From JAIBBG01 sp040381475 (GTDB lineage: Bacteria > Bacteroidota > Bacteroidia > Flavobacteriales_D > Sanyastnellaceae), in contig JBEIHH010000005.1 in the NCBI GenBank assembly GCA_040381475.1, positions 17,720 through 81,719 of the forward strand: a stretch of DNA of 64,000 bases, written 5' to 3'. Numbering within the stretch: the first letter of the stretch is position 1; each line of letters starts with the position of its first letter. Under the pieces are notes generated by a model that saw only the letters and a list, made by a program, of their open reading frames with translations, made no database searches and was not told the origin of the DNA. The position numbers and the translations under genes were made by a program. Below, piece by piece: positions 9,158-17,574 of this stretch.

Positions 9158-10459
9158 ATGAATCAATTTAGAAAAGTTGCATTTCACACGCTGGGTTGTA
9201 AACTGAACTTCTCGGAGACTTCCGCCTTGTCAAAACAGTTCAACGCAGCGGGATATGGCCGTGTCGAGATGGATGAATCTCCCGATGTTCTTGTCATAAA
9301 TACATGCAGCGTAACTGATCAGGCCGATAAAAAATGCCGGAACATCGTTAACCGGGTAATTCGCAGGAATCCAGGTGTCTATGTTGCCGTAGTCGGATGT
9401 TATGCACAATTAAAACCTAACGAAATCGCGCAAATTCCGGGAGTTGATCTGGTGTTAGGAGCCGGTGAAAAATTCAACCTGGTCGATCATATCGAACATA
9501 AGATAAAAGGCAATGGACCGGTAATTTCTGCCGGTGAAATCAAAGATGTAAAAACGTTCATTCCCTCCTATTCCTCAGGTGATAGAACACGCACTTTCCT
9601 AAAGGTTCAGGATGGGTGCAATTATTTCTGTGCATTTTGCACCATTCCGCTGGCAAGAGGAAGAAGCAGAAGCGCAGACATACATTCGACTTTGGCAGAA
9701 GCCCAAAAAGCCATCCGCGACGGTGCAAAAGAAATCGTTCTTACCGGCGTGAACATAGGAGACTTCGGAACAGCGCATGGTCAGAATCTTATCGGGCTTT
9801 TGCGTGAGTTAGATCAAATTGAAGGAATTGAAAGATATCGGATTTCCAGCATTGAACCCAATCTACTCTCTGACGACATCATTGACTTTGTTGCCGGAAG
9901 TGAAAAATTCATGCCTCATTTCCATATTCCACTTCAAAGCGGCAGTGACGAAATTCTGAAGTCAATGCGAAGAAGGTATAGGACAGACCTTTATCGCCAG
10001 CGAGTTCAGCGAATCAAATCAGCAATGCCCGATGCATGCATTGGTGTGGATGTGATTACAGGATTTCCCGGAGAATCCGATGCACTCTTTGATGAAACGA
10101 GAGAATTCCTGCTGGATCTTGCTGTTTCCTATCTGCACGTTTTTACATACAGTGAAAGAGACAATACGACAGCTCTGCGTATCGCAGATGTTGTAGAGAT
10201 GGAAAAAAGGAACGACAGAACCAAAATTCTGAGATTGATTTCAGAAAAAAAGAAACGTGCTTTTTACAACGAATTCACAGGAACCAACCGCAATGTTCTT
10301 TGGGAATCTCAGGAAGATGAAGGTATCATGTATGGATTCACGGATAACTATATTCGGGTAAGAACCGGATTTGATAAGGAACTCGTAAATCAAATTACGA
10401 AGGCAGAGCTCATTTCTGTAAATGCTGACACGGAAATGCAAGGCAACGCTAAATCATAA
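9158..10459 (+). CDS. mtaB: tRNA (N6-threonylcarbamoyladenosine 37-C2)-methylthiotransferase
   Basis: 433 aa. MtaB is a radical-SAM enzyme that converts t6A37 of ANN-decoding tRNAs to ms2t6A. The N-terminal MTTase domain has the auxiliary cluster cysteines ('TLGCKLNFSE', 'INTCSVTDQADKKCRN', 'VGCYAQLKP'). The radical-SAM motif is C154-x3-C158-x2-C161 ('CNYFCAFC'), followed by 'PLARGRSRS', which is diagnostic of MtaB as opposed to MiaB or RimO. 'HIPLQSGSDEILKSMRRRY' and 'GVDVITGFPGES' complete the core, and the TRAM-like C-terminus is shortened. The start is supported by the -7 box just upstream. Its 3' end overlaps the convergent gene by 11 bp. Confidence 0.95.
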   Translation: MNQFRKVAFHTLGCKLNFSETSALSKQFNAAGYGRVEMDESPDVLVINTCSVTDQADKKCRNIVNRVIRRNPGVYVAVVGCYAQLKPNEIAQIPGVDLVLGAGEKFNLVDHIEHKIKGNGPVISAGEIKDVKTFIPSYSSGDRTRTFLKVQDGCNYFCAFCTIPLARGRSRSADIHSTLAEAQKAIRDGAKEIVLTGVNIGDFGTAHGQNLIGLLRELDQIEGIERYRISSIEPNLLSDDIIDFVAGSEKFMPHFHIPLQSGSDEILKSMRRRYRTDLYRQRVQRIKSAMPDACIGVDVITGFPGESDALFDETREFLLDLAVSYLHVFTYSERDNTTALRIADVVEMEKRNDRTKILRLISEKKKRAFYNEFTGTNRNVLWESQEDEGIMYGFTDNYIRVRTGFDKELVNQITKAELISVNADTEMQGNAKS

Positions 10460-11381
10460 AACTAAGCTGTAGCCATTTGTTCCACAGAGCCTTTTCAAAA
10501 CCCAATAGCTTCACCTGATCACGGGAAAATCCGAAACTCAGATCGAAGGAATACTTTCCCAACCAAAACTCAACACCGGTTGAAGCATATGCTCCAAATC
10601 CGACGCGTGCAGTCTGCTGGGCTTGCATGGCAGTCTGGCCAATAACGGGCACATTCGTAACAAGATCGAAAGATCGCTCTGCAACCAGCACATAATTCTT
10701 GGTCCATTTGGTGCCAAGCATACTTCCACCCATCTGAATATAGAAGTTCGAAAAATCGCCCATCATCCAACCCTGACGATAACCGAGGTTTATATTGAAG
10801 CGTTGTTCTTCACCAACTATGGAAAATAAACGAACGTCATTCTGCGCATTCTGTTGAATTGGAGTTCCAACAAACTGAATGCTAAATTGCCCGATAGCTT
10901 TAAGCCTGAGTGCATTCAAATTGAAAACGAGCGAAGCATATCGATTAAAATTGTATTTCATCTGAAGCCCCACATACATCCCCGGATTGTATTTCATATT
11001 CAAGGGATAAGAATCGTAAGGAAAAAAATAGCTTTCGGTGTTGTAAAACGTTTTGATGTCGCGAACATCATTGATGAAAGGACTATTGATGCCTATTCGC
11101 TCCTCGACTGAAAACCATTGGATTTCCGCTGCCTCATTGATGAAGCCATCAAAAGAGCCGCTTCCATTGTAAAGGCCGGCTGTTTCAGCATTGCCGAAAT
11201 AAGCACCAATATTCAGCCCAAAAGTGAGTCCATGAATTGTATCCTCTTCAGGTTCTTCTTCATCATACATGAATGTCTTCGCTGCCGAATGCCGCGATTT
11301 CCAATTCAACTGACCGAAAACGCCTCCATACGAGAAACAACACAAAAGAATTACTACGAGCGCGAGTTTAGGATTCTTCAT
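10449..11381 (-). CDS. Exported outer-membrane-like protein of unknown function
   Basis: 310 aa. The signal peptide ('LALVVILLCCFSYGGVFGQ') is clear. The mature protein begins with a polar segment (SAAKTFMYDEEEPEEDT), then alternates short amphipathic strands with Gly/Asn/Tyr turns ('GLTFGLNIGAYFGNAETAGLYNG', 'MYVGLQMKYNFNRYASLVFNL', 'INLGYRQGWMMGDFSNFYIQMGG'), and ends with a likely terminal strand ('KWLQLSFMI'). This fits a small beta-barrel, but I do not recognise the family. A TAAATTCG element at 11389-11396 lies 7 nt before the start. It overlaps mtaB tail to tail by 11 bp. Confidence 0.7.
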   Translation of the reverse strand: MKNPKLALVVILLCCFSYGGVFGQLNWKSRHSAAKTFMYDEEEPEEDTIHGLTFGLNIGAYFGNAETAGLYNGSGSFDGFINEAAEIQWFSVEERIGINSPFINDVRDIKTFYNTESYFFPYDSYPLNMKYNPGMYVGLQMKYNFNRYASLVFNLNALRLKAIGQFSIQFVGTPIQQNAQNDVRLFSIVGEEQRFNINLGYRQGWMMGDFSNFYIQMGGSMLGTKWTKNYVLVAERSFDLVTNVPVIGQTAMQAQQTARVGFGAYASTGVEFWLGKYSFDLSFGFSRDQVKLLGFEKALWNKWLQLSFMI

Positions 11382-11508
11382 ACAAAAACGAATTTAATAC
11401 ATTCATCACAAACAAAACAAAGCTTCATTGAAGATACAACATTGACTTTCTCAGAGATTATAAAAGTTTGAAGCGAAAATACATGGGCACCTGAAGCATC
11501 CTTAAAAA

Positions 11509-12516
11509 TCATTTAAGTGAATCACTCAAGGCCTGAAATCTCTGAGCAATGGTGTTACCCATTCGGGTAACTGCATTCTGAATGGCCATGTAAGCTGCGG
11601 GATTCATGCCAGATTTATTGCTTTCGCCTTGCGATTTCACCTCATCCAGGCCACCGTTTATTTCATCTGCCAGTTGTTTCAAATTCTGTATCAGCTTCCT
11701 TCTTGATTCTTCCAGCACAGCCACTTTTTCATCCGAACTCTTCACGCCGGATTTAAGCTGATCCCTTTCCTGTCTCGTGTCATTTAGCTTTTTGACAACA
11801 GCTTCCAACTCAGAGCGATCTCCCGCTTTCTCAATTTCTTCCTTCATTCTCTTCCGCATCTTTGATTTTGTGATCAAATACATTACAACCGTCAACAAAA
11901 ACATAAACAGAGCAACACCGGCAACAGCCATCCACAGTTGTTGCTTTTGCAATGCATCCTGCTCAGTCTTTTTCAAAACAGACTTTTGAAATTCCAATGA
12001 TTCATTCAAACTATCAGCTAATGCTTCAACCATTTCAACTTTTGAGTTCAGCAAATTCGTTTTGGCATCGTTTAATCTCCGTGTACAAATCAGTGCCTGT
12101 TCCCATGATCCCAATGTAACAAACTTCCCATAAATCCACTCATGCAATTTTTGAAAGTACTGCGTTTGCGTGTCCAGGTCTTTTGCAGAATCGACTAACT
12201 TCACCAATGAACTTTGATTGAATGAATTCGGTGCTTTTAGTCCGGTCAAAAAAATCTGTTCCAGTTCAGCAATAAAACCAACACCCGCCAAAGTCATAGC
12301 TGAGTCTGCAGCAAGACTGTCAAGTCGTAATTTCCATTTTTTATCGTTAGTAAGCAAAGCTGAGTCTGCAACTTCATAGATGTTATGCGCAAAAACATTC
12401 AATTCAGAAAGCTCCTGCATTTGCAAGTTTCTCAACTCAATTTTTACTATTGAGTCGTTCTGTGCGCGAGCATTGATAATGAAAAAAAATAATAAAGCGC
12501 CGAGTATGTATTTCAT
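11509..12516 (-). CDS. Membrane protein with signal peptide, one TM helix and coiled coil
   Basis: 335 aa from ATG 12516. I prefer this start over an upstream in-frame one because it begins exactly at a signal peptide ('YILGALLFFFIINARAQ') and overlaps the stop of the upstream S41 gene by 4 bp (ATGA). Residues ~20-195 are helical and probably periplasmic. A strong transmembrane segment follows ('LWMAVAGVALFMFLLTVVMYLI', near residues 196-217), then a basic stop ('KSKMRKRMK') and a long charged coiled coil to about residue 305. The C-terminal ~30 residues are well ordered ('AYMAIQNAVTRMGNTIAQRF'). The layout resembles a periplasm-to-cytoplasm sensor or scaffold. No catalytic motif is seen and function is unknown. 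Confidence 0.72.
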   Translation of the reverse strand: MKYILGALLFFFIINARAQNDSIVKIELRNLQMQELSELNVFAHNIYEVADSALLTNDKKWKLRLDSLAADSAMTLAGVGFIAELEQIFLTGLKAPNSFNQSSLVKLVDSAKDLDTQTQYFQKLHEWIYGKFVTLGSWEQALICTRRLNDAKTNLLNSKVEMVEALADSLNESLEFQKSVLKKTEQDALQKQQLWMAVAGVALFMFLLTVVMYLITKSKMRKRMKEEIEKAGDRSELEAVVKKLNDTRQERDQLKSGVKSSDEKVAVLEESRRKLIQNLKQLADEINGGLDEVKSQGESNKSGMNPAAYMAIQNAVTRMGNTIAQRFQALSDSLK

Positions 12517-13997
12517 TTTTTGTTTGCTATCATTTTTTTGACGAATTCCAATTGCGTATCGATTTCCCTTTTGATGTCCTCCGGTTCCCAATCCACGTAG
12601 AAGTCAGGTTCAATTCCCGACTGGTCATATTGAAACGAATTGTCATAATTATACCGTATGGTAGAAATACTGACCCGCAGGCCTGAGTTAGGTAACTCAT
12701 ACCAAGCGGGATTGCCCCACGTTCCCGTTGAAGGTCCCAGGCACTGCTCCCCGACTATGAGACCTCGCTTTCTTGTTTTGAAAGCATTGGTAAAATCAAC
12801 TCCCGCAGAAGCAGTAAGGCCGTTGATGAGGAGATAACAATTTCCTTTAAATACAGCGTCGCTCTTTTGCTTGGCAGCTACATGAAAATACAAAGTGTCC
12901 ATTTCTCCATATTTCAGTGCAGCAAACTTTCTGAAACTCTGAACATCCTCATTGTTTTTAAAAAACAAAAAAGTAAAAATCTTTCCAATCGTAGTATGAA
13001 AAAATTTAGTTCTTTTCATCGCTATCTCACTATTGCGGCCAATGACATTGCTCGGAGTATTGTATCCGGACTGATCAATGTAGGAATAGAGGTATTCAAC
13101 CCAGGCACTGCTGCCACCGCCATTTCCCCTTATATCCAGCACAAGATCATCTGAACCTGCTTCAATAGTTCTGCGGATGGCCTCAGCAATATCCTTGCGG
13201 TACTTCCTTCCTGATGGAGGAGAAAATGTGGACACTTTCAGAACAGCCAATTTGGTAGATTCATTTATTTCAAATTTCACCGGAGCGTTAAGGCCTTCCT
13301 GATTTCGCTGAGCTAACTTCTTATGGTACTCCTTTTGACGATAACCTTTCAATCTTACGATCACTGGCTTATCCGATCCAACAGGAATGAACTCCACCTC
13401 ATTCTCCGCGCCATACGGTTTCATCAAACCCGCAACTACAGGCAATATGGCCGTAGCAACAGCATCGCGTGCTCTGGTGGCATCCCCTTCTATACACGCA
13501 TATTCCAGAGATCGCTCATAGAGCTTTGCTATCGGAATCTGATTAACCGATAGCACTTGTGCGCCCTTTTCAATCTTATTTTCCCAATCAGATTTTACGA
13601 CAATCGAGAAACGCTTACTGGCACTATCAATTTCCACTCTCTCAAGATTAAGTGGCATAACGAATCCATTATCAAGAAGCTGAAGCATCAGCAATTGATT
13701 ATAATCCATGGCTGTGTGCGAATCGCGTAATACACCGAGCAGGTTTGCGATTATGAGAGAAAACTCTCTGTAATCCATCTCCTCATCCAACGCCAATTTG
13801 CACGCCAGATACATGTCCTCGAACTCTTTCTCTGTGCAAAAAACAAAGGCATCCGGATGACTTTCCAAAATGGTTGTTTTCAACTCCAGAAGATCAAACT
13901 CAAGTAACTCCCGATCAAACTTTCCCGAAGCGGTTATTTGAGCAAAACCCGTTGTGAAGATTAAAAGCAAGCAAAAAATGAAAAACAACCGGTTCAT
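12513..13997 (-). CDS. Exported S41 (C-terminal-processing-like) peptidase
   Basis: 494 aa from ATG 13997, chosen because it directly begins a signal peptide ('LFFIFCLLLIFTTGFAQ'); a TTG four codons upstream is possible. The N-terminal half is the helical S41 cap, then a PDZ-like segment ('KGAQVLSVNQIPIAKLY'). The peptidase core follows: 'DDLVLDIRGNGGGSSAWVEYL' and the nucleophile region 'YLLINGLTASAGVDFTNAF' with Ser ~397. About 25 residues on, where CtpA has its general-base Lys (GEKTFGKG), this protein reads 'GEQCLGPSTG' with no Lys, so the catalytic base must differ, as in other non-canonical Bacteroidota S41 proteins. It lies between paaZ and the coiled-coil membrane gene, with 8 bp and a 4-bp overlap respectively. 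Confidence 0.85.
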   Translation of the reverse strand: MNRLFFIFCLLLIFTTGFAQITASGKFDRELLEFDLLELKTTILESHPDAFVFCTEKEFEDMYLACKLALDEEMDYREFSLIIANLLGVLRDSHTAMDYNQLLMLQLLDNGFVMPLNLERVEIDSASKRFSIVVKSDWENKIEKGAQVLSVNQIPIAKLYERSLEYACIEGDATRARDAVATAILPVVAGLMKPYGAENEVEFIPVGSDKPVIVRLKGYRQKEYHKKLAQRNQEGLNAPVKFEINESTKLAVLKVSTFSPPSGRKYRKDIAEAIRRTIEAGSDDLVLDIRGNGGGSSAWVEYLYSYIDQSGYNTPSNVIGRNSEIAMKRTKFFHTTIGKIFTFLFFKNNEDVQSFRKFAALKYGEMDTLYFHVAAKQKSDAVFKGNCYLLINGLTASAGVDFTNAFKTRKRGLIVGEQCLGPSTGTWGNPAWYELPNSGLRVSISTIRYNYDNSFQYDQSGIEPDFYVDWEPEDIKREIDTQLEFVKKMIANKK

Positions 13998-14005
13998 GCG
14001 AGGTA

Positions 14006-16051
14006 TCAATCCTGATTTATTTTTCTTACCATGGTGAGAATCGTTGCAAGAGCAACGGTTTCTCCGGTCTCATCATAAACATCCACAAGAAATCGGACGA
14101 TGCCTTTTGCAATATCTTCAGGGTTTCTTTTTTCCTGATCAATTTTCTCTTTAACAGTAAAGCGAACACCGATAGTCATACCAGGATAAACAGGTTTTGT
14201 AAAACGAGCTTCATCCAAACCATAGTTTAGCAATACAGGTCCTTTTTTCGGATCAACGAATAAACCGGCAGCTTTGGAAAGCACAAAATAACCATGAGCA
14301 ACTCTCTTCTCGAATATGGTACCATCGAGTGATGTAGCGTCCATGTGAGCATAAAAATTATCACCGCTCACATTGGCGAAATTGACTATATCTGCCTCTG
14401 TAACTGTGTGTTTATGTGTAAAAACCGTTTCACCGATTTGCATTTCCTCAAAATGTTTGCGAAACAGATGGGGTTCAGCCTCTGTTTGCAACCCACCATA
14501 TTGATAGACATTCGTAATTGCCGTAATTGTCGTCGGCGAGCCTTGTATAGCAGTTCGCTGGAGGTAATGCATCACGCCACGCTTGCCGCCCATCTCTTCT
14601 CCTCCGCCTGCTCTGCCCGGACCACCGTGAACCAACAGAGGCATTGGAGAACCGTGACCGGTGCTTTCCGGTGCACATTCCCGATTCAGCACCAGGATGC
14701 GGCCATGATGCGATGCGGCACCCAAAACAAAATCACGGGCAATTCGATTGTCCGCCGTGGTGATGCTGCATACCAATGAGCCTTTACCAAGTTTGGTCAA
14801 TGCAATGGCATCGTCAAGCGTCTTGTAAGGCATTAAAGTAGTGATAGGTCCAAAAGCTTCTACTTCATGTGTTACGGTATTCTTGAACGGATCGCGATTG
14901 AGAAGCAGTACCGGCGACATAAATGCACCATGATCATAACTTGCATCTATCAACTCAGATTTAACCGGGTCGCCATAAACAATCTCTGACCCAGTCTTAA
15001 GGATTTCGAGTTTCTCGAGCACATCTGTCCTTTGAGCCATGGCAGCAAGCGCTCCCATTCTTACACTTTCATTTCTTGGATTGCCTATGGCAGTCTTTCC
15101 AAGAGCTTTTGCCAAAGCAATCTGAACATCTTCGACCAACTCCTCGGGAACAAATACGCGTCGGATTGCAGTACATTTTTGCCCACACTTGACAGTAACT
15201 TCCTTTCTAACCTCCTTGATGAACAGATCAAATTCTTCAGTGCCCGGTACTGCATCCTTCCCTAAAACAGCTGCATTCAATGAATCCGCTTCCATATTAA
15301 AATGGACGGATTCCGCAATGATTCTGGGGTGAGCCTTGAGTTTCATCCCGGTTGAAGCGCTACCAGTAAAGGTTACTATATCTTGAGACGTAACATGATC
15401 GAGCAAACCATTGACATTGCCGCAAATCAGTTGCAGTGAACCTTCAGGCAGTATCCCTGAAGCAATGATATCCCGGGGTACAGCCTCTGTGAGATAGGAA
15501 GTAATCGTAGCAGGCTTCACTACTGCGGGCACACCGGCAAGTAAGTTCACGGCTATTTTCTCAAGCATTCCCCAAATGGGAAAATTAAAAGCGTTGATAT
15601 GAAGGGCAATTCCTTCACGGGGCACCATGATGTGGTGTCCTATAAACGTTCCCTGTTTGGAAAGTTTAACCAAATCTCCATCCACATAGAAAGGCTCATT
15701 GGGAAATTGACGCCTTAGGGAAGAATAAGCGAAAAGATTGCCAATACCTCCGTCTATGTCAATCCAGCTATCGATTTTGGTTGCGCCGGATCGATAACTC
15801 AGTTCATAGTAAGCGGCTTTCTTTTCGTTCAGATACATAGCCAATGCTTTGAGCATTCTGCCGCGCTCCTGAAAGGTCATTTTGCGCAAAACCGCCCCAC
15901 CCTTCTGACGTGCGTAGTTAAATACGTCATCAAAGGCAATTCCCTCCGCACTCGCCACTGCCAAGGTTTCACCTGTAACGGCGTCAAATAGTTCCTTTCC
16001 GTTCCCGCGGCCGGTTTCCCAGTTTCCCAGGATATAATTCTGAAGTTTCAT
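14006..16051 (-). CDS. paaZ: Phenylacetate degradation bifunctional protein PaaZ
   Basis: 681 aa, the usual PaaZ length. The N-terminal aldehyde dehydrogenase domain (1-~520) has 'FTGSASTGMKLKAHP', the general base in 'FNMEADSLNAAVLG' and the catalytic Cys in 'KCGQKCTAIRRVFVP'. The C-terminal MaoC-like (R)-hydratase domain (~530-681) has the D-x4-H dyad in 'VSGDNFYAHMDA'. Family knowledge: PaaZ opens oxepin-CoA and oxidises the resulting semialdehyde to 3-oxo-5,6-dehydrosuberyl-CoA. No other paa gene is in the window, so the rest of the pathway, if present, is elsewhere. It is followed closely by the S41 peptidase and coiled-coil genes, an unusual operon context. Divergent from the FnIII gene across a 526-bp gap. 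Confidence 0.93.
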   Translation of the reverse strand: MKLQNYILGNWETGRGNGKELFDAVTGETLAVASAEGIAFDDVFNYARQKGGAVLRKMTFQERGRMLKALAMYLNEKKAAYYELSYRSGATKIDSWIDIDGGIGNLFAYSSLRRQFPNEPFYVDGDLVKLSKQGTFIGHHIMVPREGIALHINAFNFPIWGMLEKIAVNLLAGVPAVVKPATITSYLTEAVPRDIIASGILPEGSLQLICGNVNGLLDHVTSQDIVTFTGSASTGMKLKAHPRIIAESVHFNMEADSLNAAVLGKDAVPGTEEFDLFIKEVRKEVTVKCGQKCTAIRRVFVPEELVEDVQIALAKALGKTAIGNPRNESVRMGALAAMAQRTDVLEKLEILKTGSEIVYGDPVKSELIDASYDHGAFMSPVLLLNRDPFKNTVTHEVEAFGPITTLMPYKTLDDAIALTKLGKGSLVCSITTADNRIARDFVLGAASHHGRILVLNRECAPESTGHGSPMPLLVHGGPGRAGGGEEMGGKRGVMHYLQRTAIQGSPTTITAITNVYQYGGLQTEAEPHLFRKHFEEMQIGETVFTHKHTVTEADIVNFANVSGDNFYAHMDATSLDGTIFEKRVAHGYFVLSKAAGLFVDPKKGPVLLNYGLDEARFTKPVYPGMTIGVRFTVKEKIDQEKRNPEDIAKGIVRFLVDVYDETGETVALATILTMVRKINQD

Positions 16052-16325
16052 TGCCGGTTTCTATTGAATCTGCTGCGAATTTCGGACAGAAAGGACCAAC
16101 CGTTTTTAACATCGGGTTCCGTTTACCAACAAAATTGACCAACCAGACCTCTGTAAAGGCTTTCGAAGCTACTATTCACGGGACATAGACCTCGTCGATG
16201 TATTTCCAGCGTAAATCGCCTAAACGCAAAAAGATTGTTCATCAGAAATAAACTTTTGCAACACAAATTCAATTTGTTAAATCAACAAAACTCGATTTAC
16301 ATTGAATGTGAAAATATCCTTTCCC

Positions 16326-16369
16326 GGCAATAAAATTCATTTTCTGGTCAGAAAAATGATTTTATTGCC
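16326..16369. repeat. 44-bp imperfect inverted repeat
   Basis: The two 21-nt arms are separated by 2 nt. The outer 11 bases (GGCAATAAAAT / ATTTTATTGCC) pair perfectly and the inner part pairs with one shifted base. It could be an operator for a dimeric regulator, or an AT-rich hairpin in RNA. There is no U-tract placed to make it a terminator. Confidence 0.6.
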
Positions 16370-16402
16370 CTTACAAAATGTTTGGTTTCATTTGGAATTT
16401 AC

Positions 16403-16434
16403 TTTCACACATGAAAAAATTAAATCATGTGAAA
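16403..16434. repeat. Inverted repeat TTTCACAcATGA / TCATGTGAAA
   Basis: A 10-bp stem with a 2-nt bulge (TTTCACA[CA]TGA ... TCATGTGAAA) encloses a 10-nt A/T loop. It repeats the ATGTGAAA element seen upstream at 16306, so an operator shared across this gap is possible. Confidence 0.45.
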
Positions 16435-16577
16435 ACTCAAGGTTTACAAGGCTCAGAAATCCAAAATTGCGATTATCGAAAAATTTTTATTGAATAAACT
16501 GAAACCTATATCGGGAGATCACCGTTCAACTACCCTGAAAACAACAACAAACTGAAAGCTTCAAAGAGTAATAGGTT

Positions 16578-17189
16578 ATGACAAAGAGAGTTAAAACGAA
16601 TCTGGCAGGAACAACAGTTGAAAGTTTCGTCGGTAAATGCGACAACTATTTATTGGCTTTGAAAAAGGATATATTTTCCAGCCTTCATGTAAAAGTATCT
16701 GAACTAGAAGAAAAACTTGTGCGCATGAAAGCGCTGCAGTTTCAGGTTCTGGAAGGCAGTCACAAGGCAGTAGTGCTCAGGAATGATATGAGAAAGGAAA
16801 TAACCAAAGACATGTCAAGATTGTGCGATTGGATTAACATTCATTACCACGACAATGAAAACTATCTTTATGAATGTTCATTTGAAATGGTCAAACCAAG
16901 AACAGCAGCGATAACTCCCTCAGGTATAAAAAAGCTTACGGTATATAGGGCCTCAGAAAGTGGTAAGGCACAAATAATTTGGAAAGGCAACGGCTCCAAA
17001 TTTTACAGAGCACAGATGACTGTTTCTCCTCCCGGAGAACAACAATGGAAAGATGTAGCTATGGTTACATCCAACCGATGCGAACTTGAAAACCTTCCGG
17101 TAGGAACCTTCTGTTACTTCAGAGTGCAGGGGGTGAATTCAGCCGGGCCAGGAGAATTCAGTGAGATTTTTGCATATATGGCTTCGTAA
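16578..17189 (+). CDS. Cytoplasmic fibronectin type III domain protein
   Basis: 203 aa with no signal peptide. Residues 1-~108 are charged and mainly helical ('LALKKDIFSSLHVKVSELEEKL', 'VLRNDMRKEITKDMSRLCDWI'). Residues ~112-203 form one fibronectin type III module: 'GIKKLTVYRASESGKAQIIWKG', a central 'YRAQMTV' strand, and the typical ending 'LPVGTFCYFRVQGVNSAGPGEFSE'. FnIII domains are normally extracellular, so one on a protein without an export signal is odd. Function is unknown. A good intrinsic terminator follows within ~55 bp, so the gene is probably monocistronic. Confidence 0.72.
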   Translation: MTKRVKTNLAGTTVESFVGKCDNYLLALKKDIFSSLHVKVSELEEKLVRMKALQFQVLEGSHKAVVLRNDMRKEITKDMSRLCDWINIHYHDNENYLYECSFEMVKPRTAAITPSGIKKLTVYRASESGKAQIIWKGNGSKFYRAQMTVSPPGEQQWKDVAMVTSNRCELENLPVGTFCYFRVQGVNSAGPGEFSEIFAYMAS

Positions 17190-17242
17190 ACAATTCATAC
17201 TATCTGATATCGAAAACAAGTAAAACTATCCACCCTATCCTG

Positions 17243-17275
17243 AAAAGCCCTCCACCCTCGAGGGTTTTTTCTTTT
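17243..17275 (+). terminator. Intrinsic terminator after the FnIII gene
   Basis: A G/C stem (AAGCCCTC ... GAGGGTTTT, loop CACCCTC) is followed by a T-rich tract, and ends about 85 bp past the FnIII stop codon. Confidence 0.75.
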
Positions 17276-17295
17276 GGCTTAGGACATAAAAACAA

Positions 17296-17317
17296 GAGGC
17301 CGCCCGCTGGCGACCTC
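17296..17317. repeat. G/C-rich hairpin
   Basis: GAGGCCGCC pairs with GGCGACCTC with one mismatch around a 4-nt loop. Read leftward it precedes a TTGTTTTT tract, so it would work as a terminator on the minus strand. Read rightward it lacks a U-tract. Confidence 0.55.
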
Positions 17318-17341
17318 ATGTCACTAAACCTTTAACCAAAA

Positions 17342-17362
17342 CCTATCTACATAATAGATAGG
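17342..17362. repeat. Perfect palindrome CCTATCTA-N5-TAGATAGG
   Basis: 8-bp arms with no mismatch around CATAA. The size and symmetry fit either an operator half-site pair or a short RNA hairpin. It lies ~210 bp before the lipoprotein start codon. Confidence 0.55.
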
Positions 17363-17574
17363 AATATGCTGCAAATATATGTTGCATAAATGGTTGTGTC
17401 AAGTATGTTGAAAACTATGTACGCATATAAAAGTGCCACGGAAGCATGTTCATGCGCGAAACAGGTAAAACACATGTGTATCAGGAATGGGACATCAGTA
17501 AAATTAACGCATTCATAAAGATTCAAAAAGGGTTTAACAAGAAGGTATTCAAAATCGGGAATTATCTTCACCCC

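Larger units (their letters stand above)
16052..16577. other. 526-bp divergent intergenic region with inverted repeats
   Basis: The gap between paaZ (leftward) and the FnIII gene (rightward) is AT-rich, especially after ~16,230. It holds two inverted repeats, listed separately, and three copies of the 9-mer ATGTGAAAA or a near-inverse (16306-16314, 16427-16435, and inverted around 16403-16412). No RNA gene is recognisable. A 63-codon open frame at 16302-16493 lies across the repeats and looks like chance. No clean TAnnTTTG box was found for either flanking gene. Confidence 0.5.
17276..17574. other. Structured intergenic region upstream of the lipoprotein gene
   Basis: After the terminator there are three palindromic elements in ~90 bp: a G/C stem at 17296-17317, a perfect 8-bp-arm palindrome at 17342-17362, and TGCAA-N7-TTGCA at 17370-17386. 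On the minus strand the first stem would be followed by TTGTTTTT, like a terminator, so a ~70-nt leftward RNA bounded by the two stems is conceivable. I cannot assign a known RNA family by eye. Confidence 0.4.

Noticed and set aside
14345..14779. 144-codon rightward frame inside paaZ
   Set aside because: Antisense to the conserved aldehyde dehydrogenase domain; high Cys/Arg content without motifs marks it as a shadow.
16302..16493. 63-codon frame in the paaZ/FnIII gap
   Set aside because: It spans two inverted repeats and an AT-rich stretch, has no signal peptide or similarity, and is likely chance.
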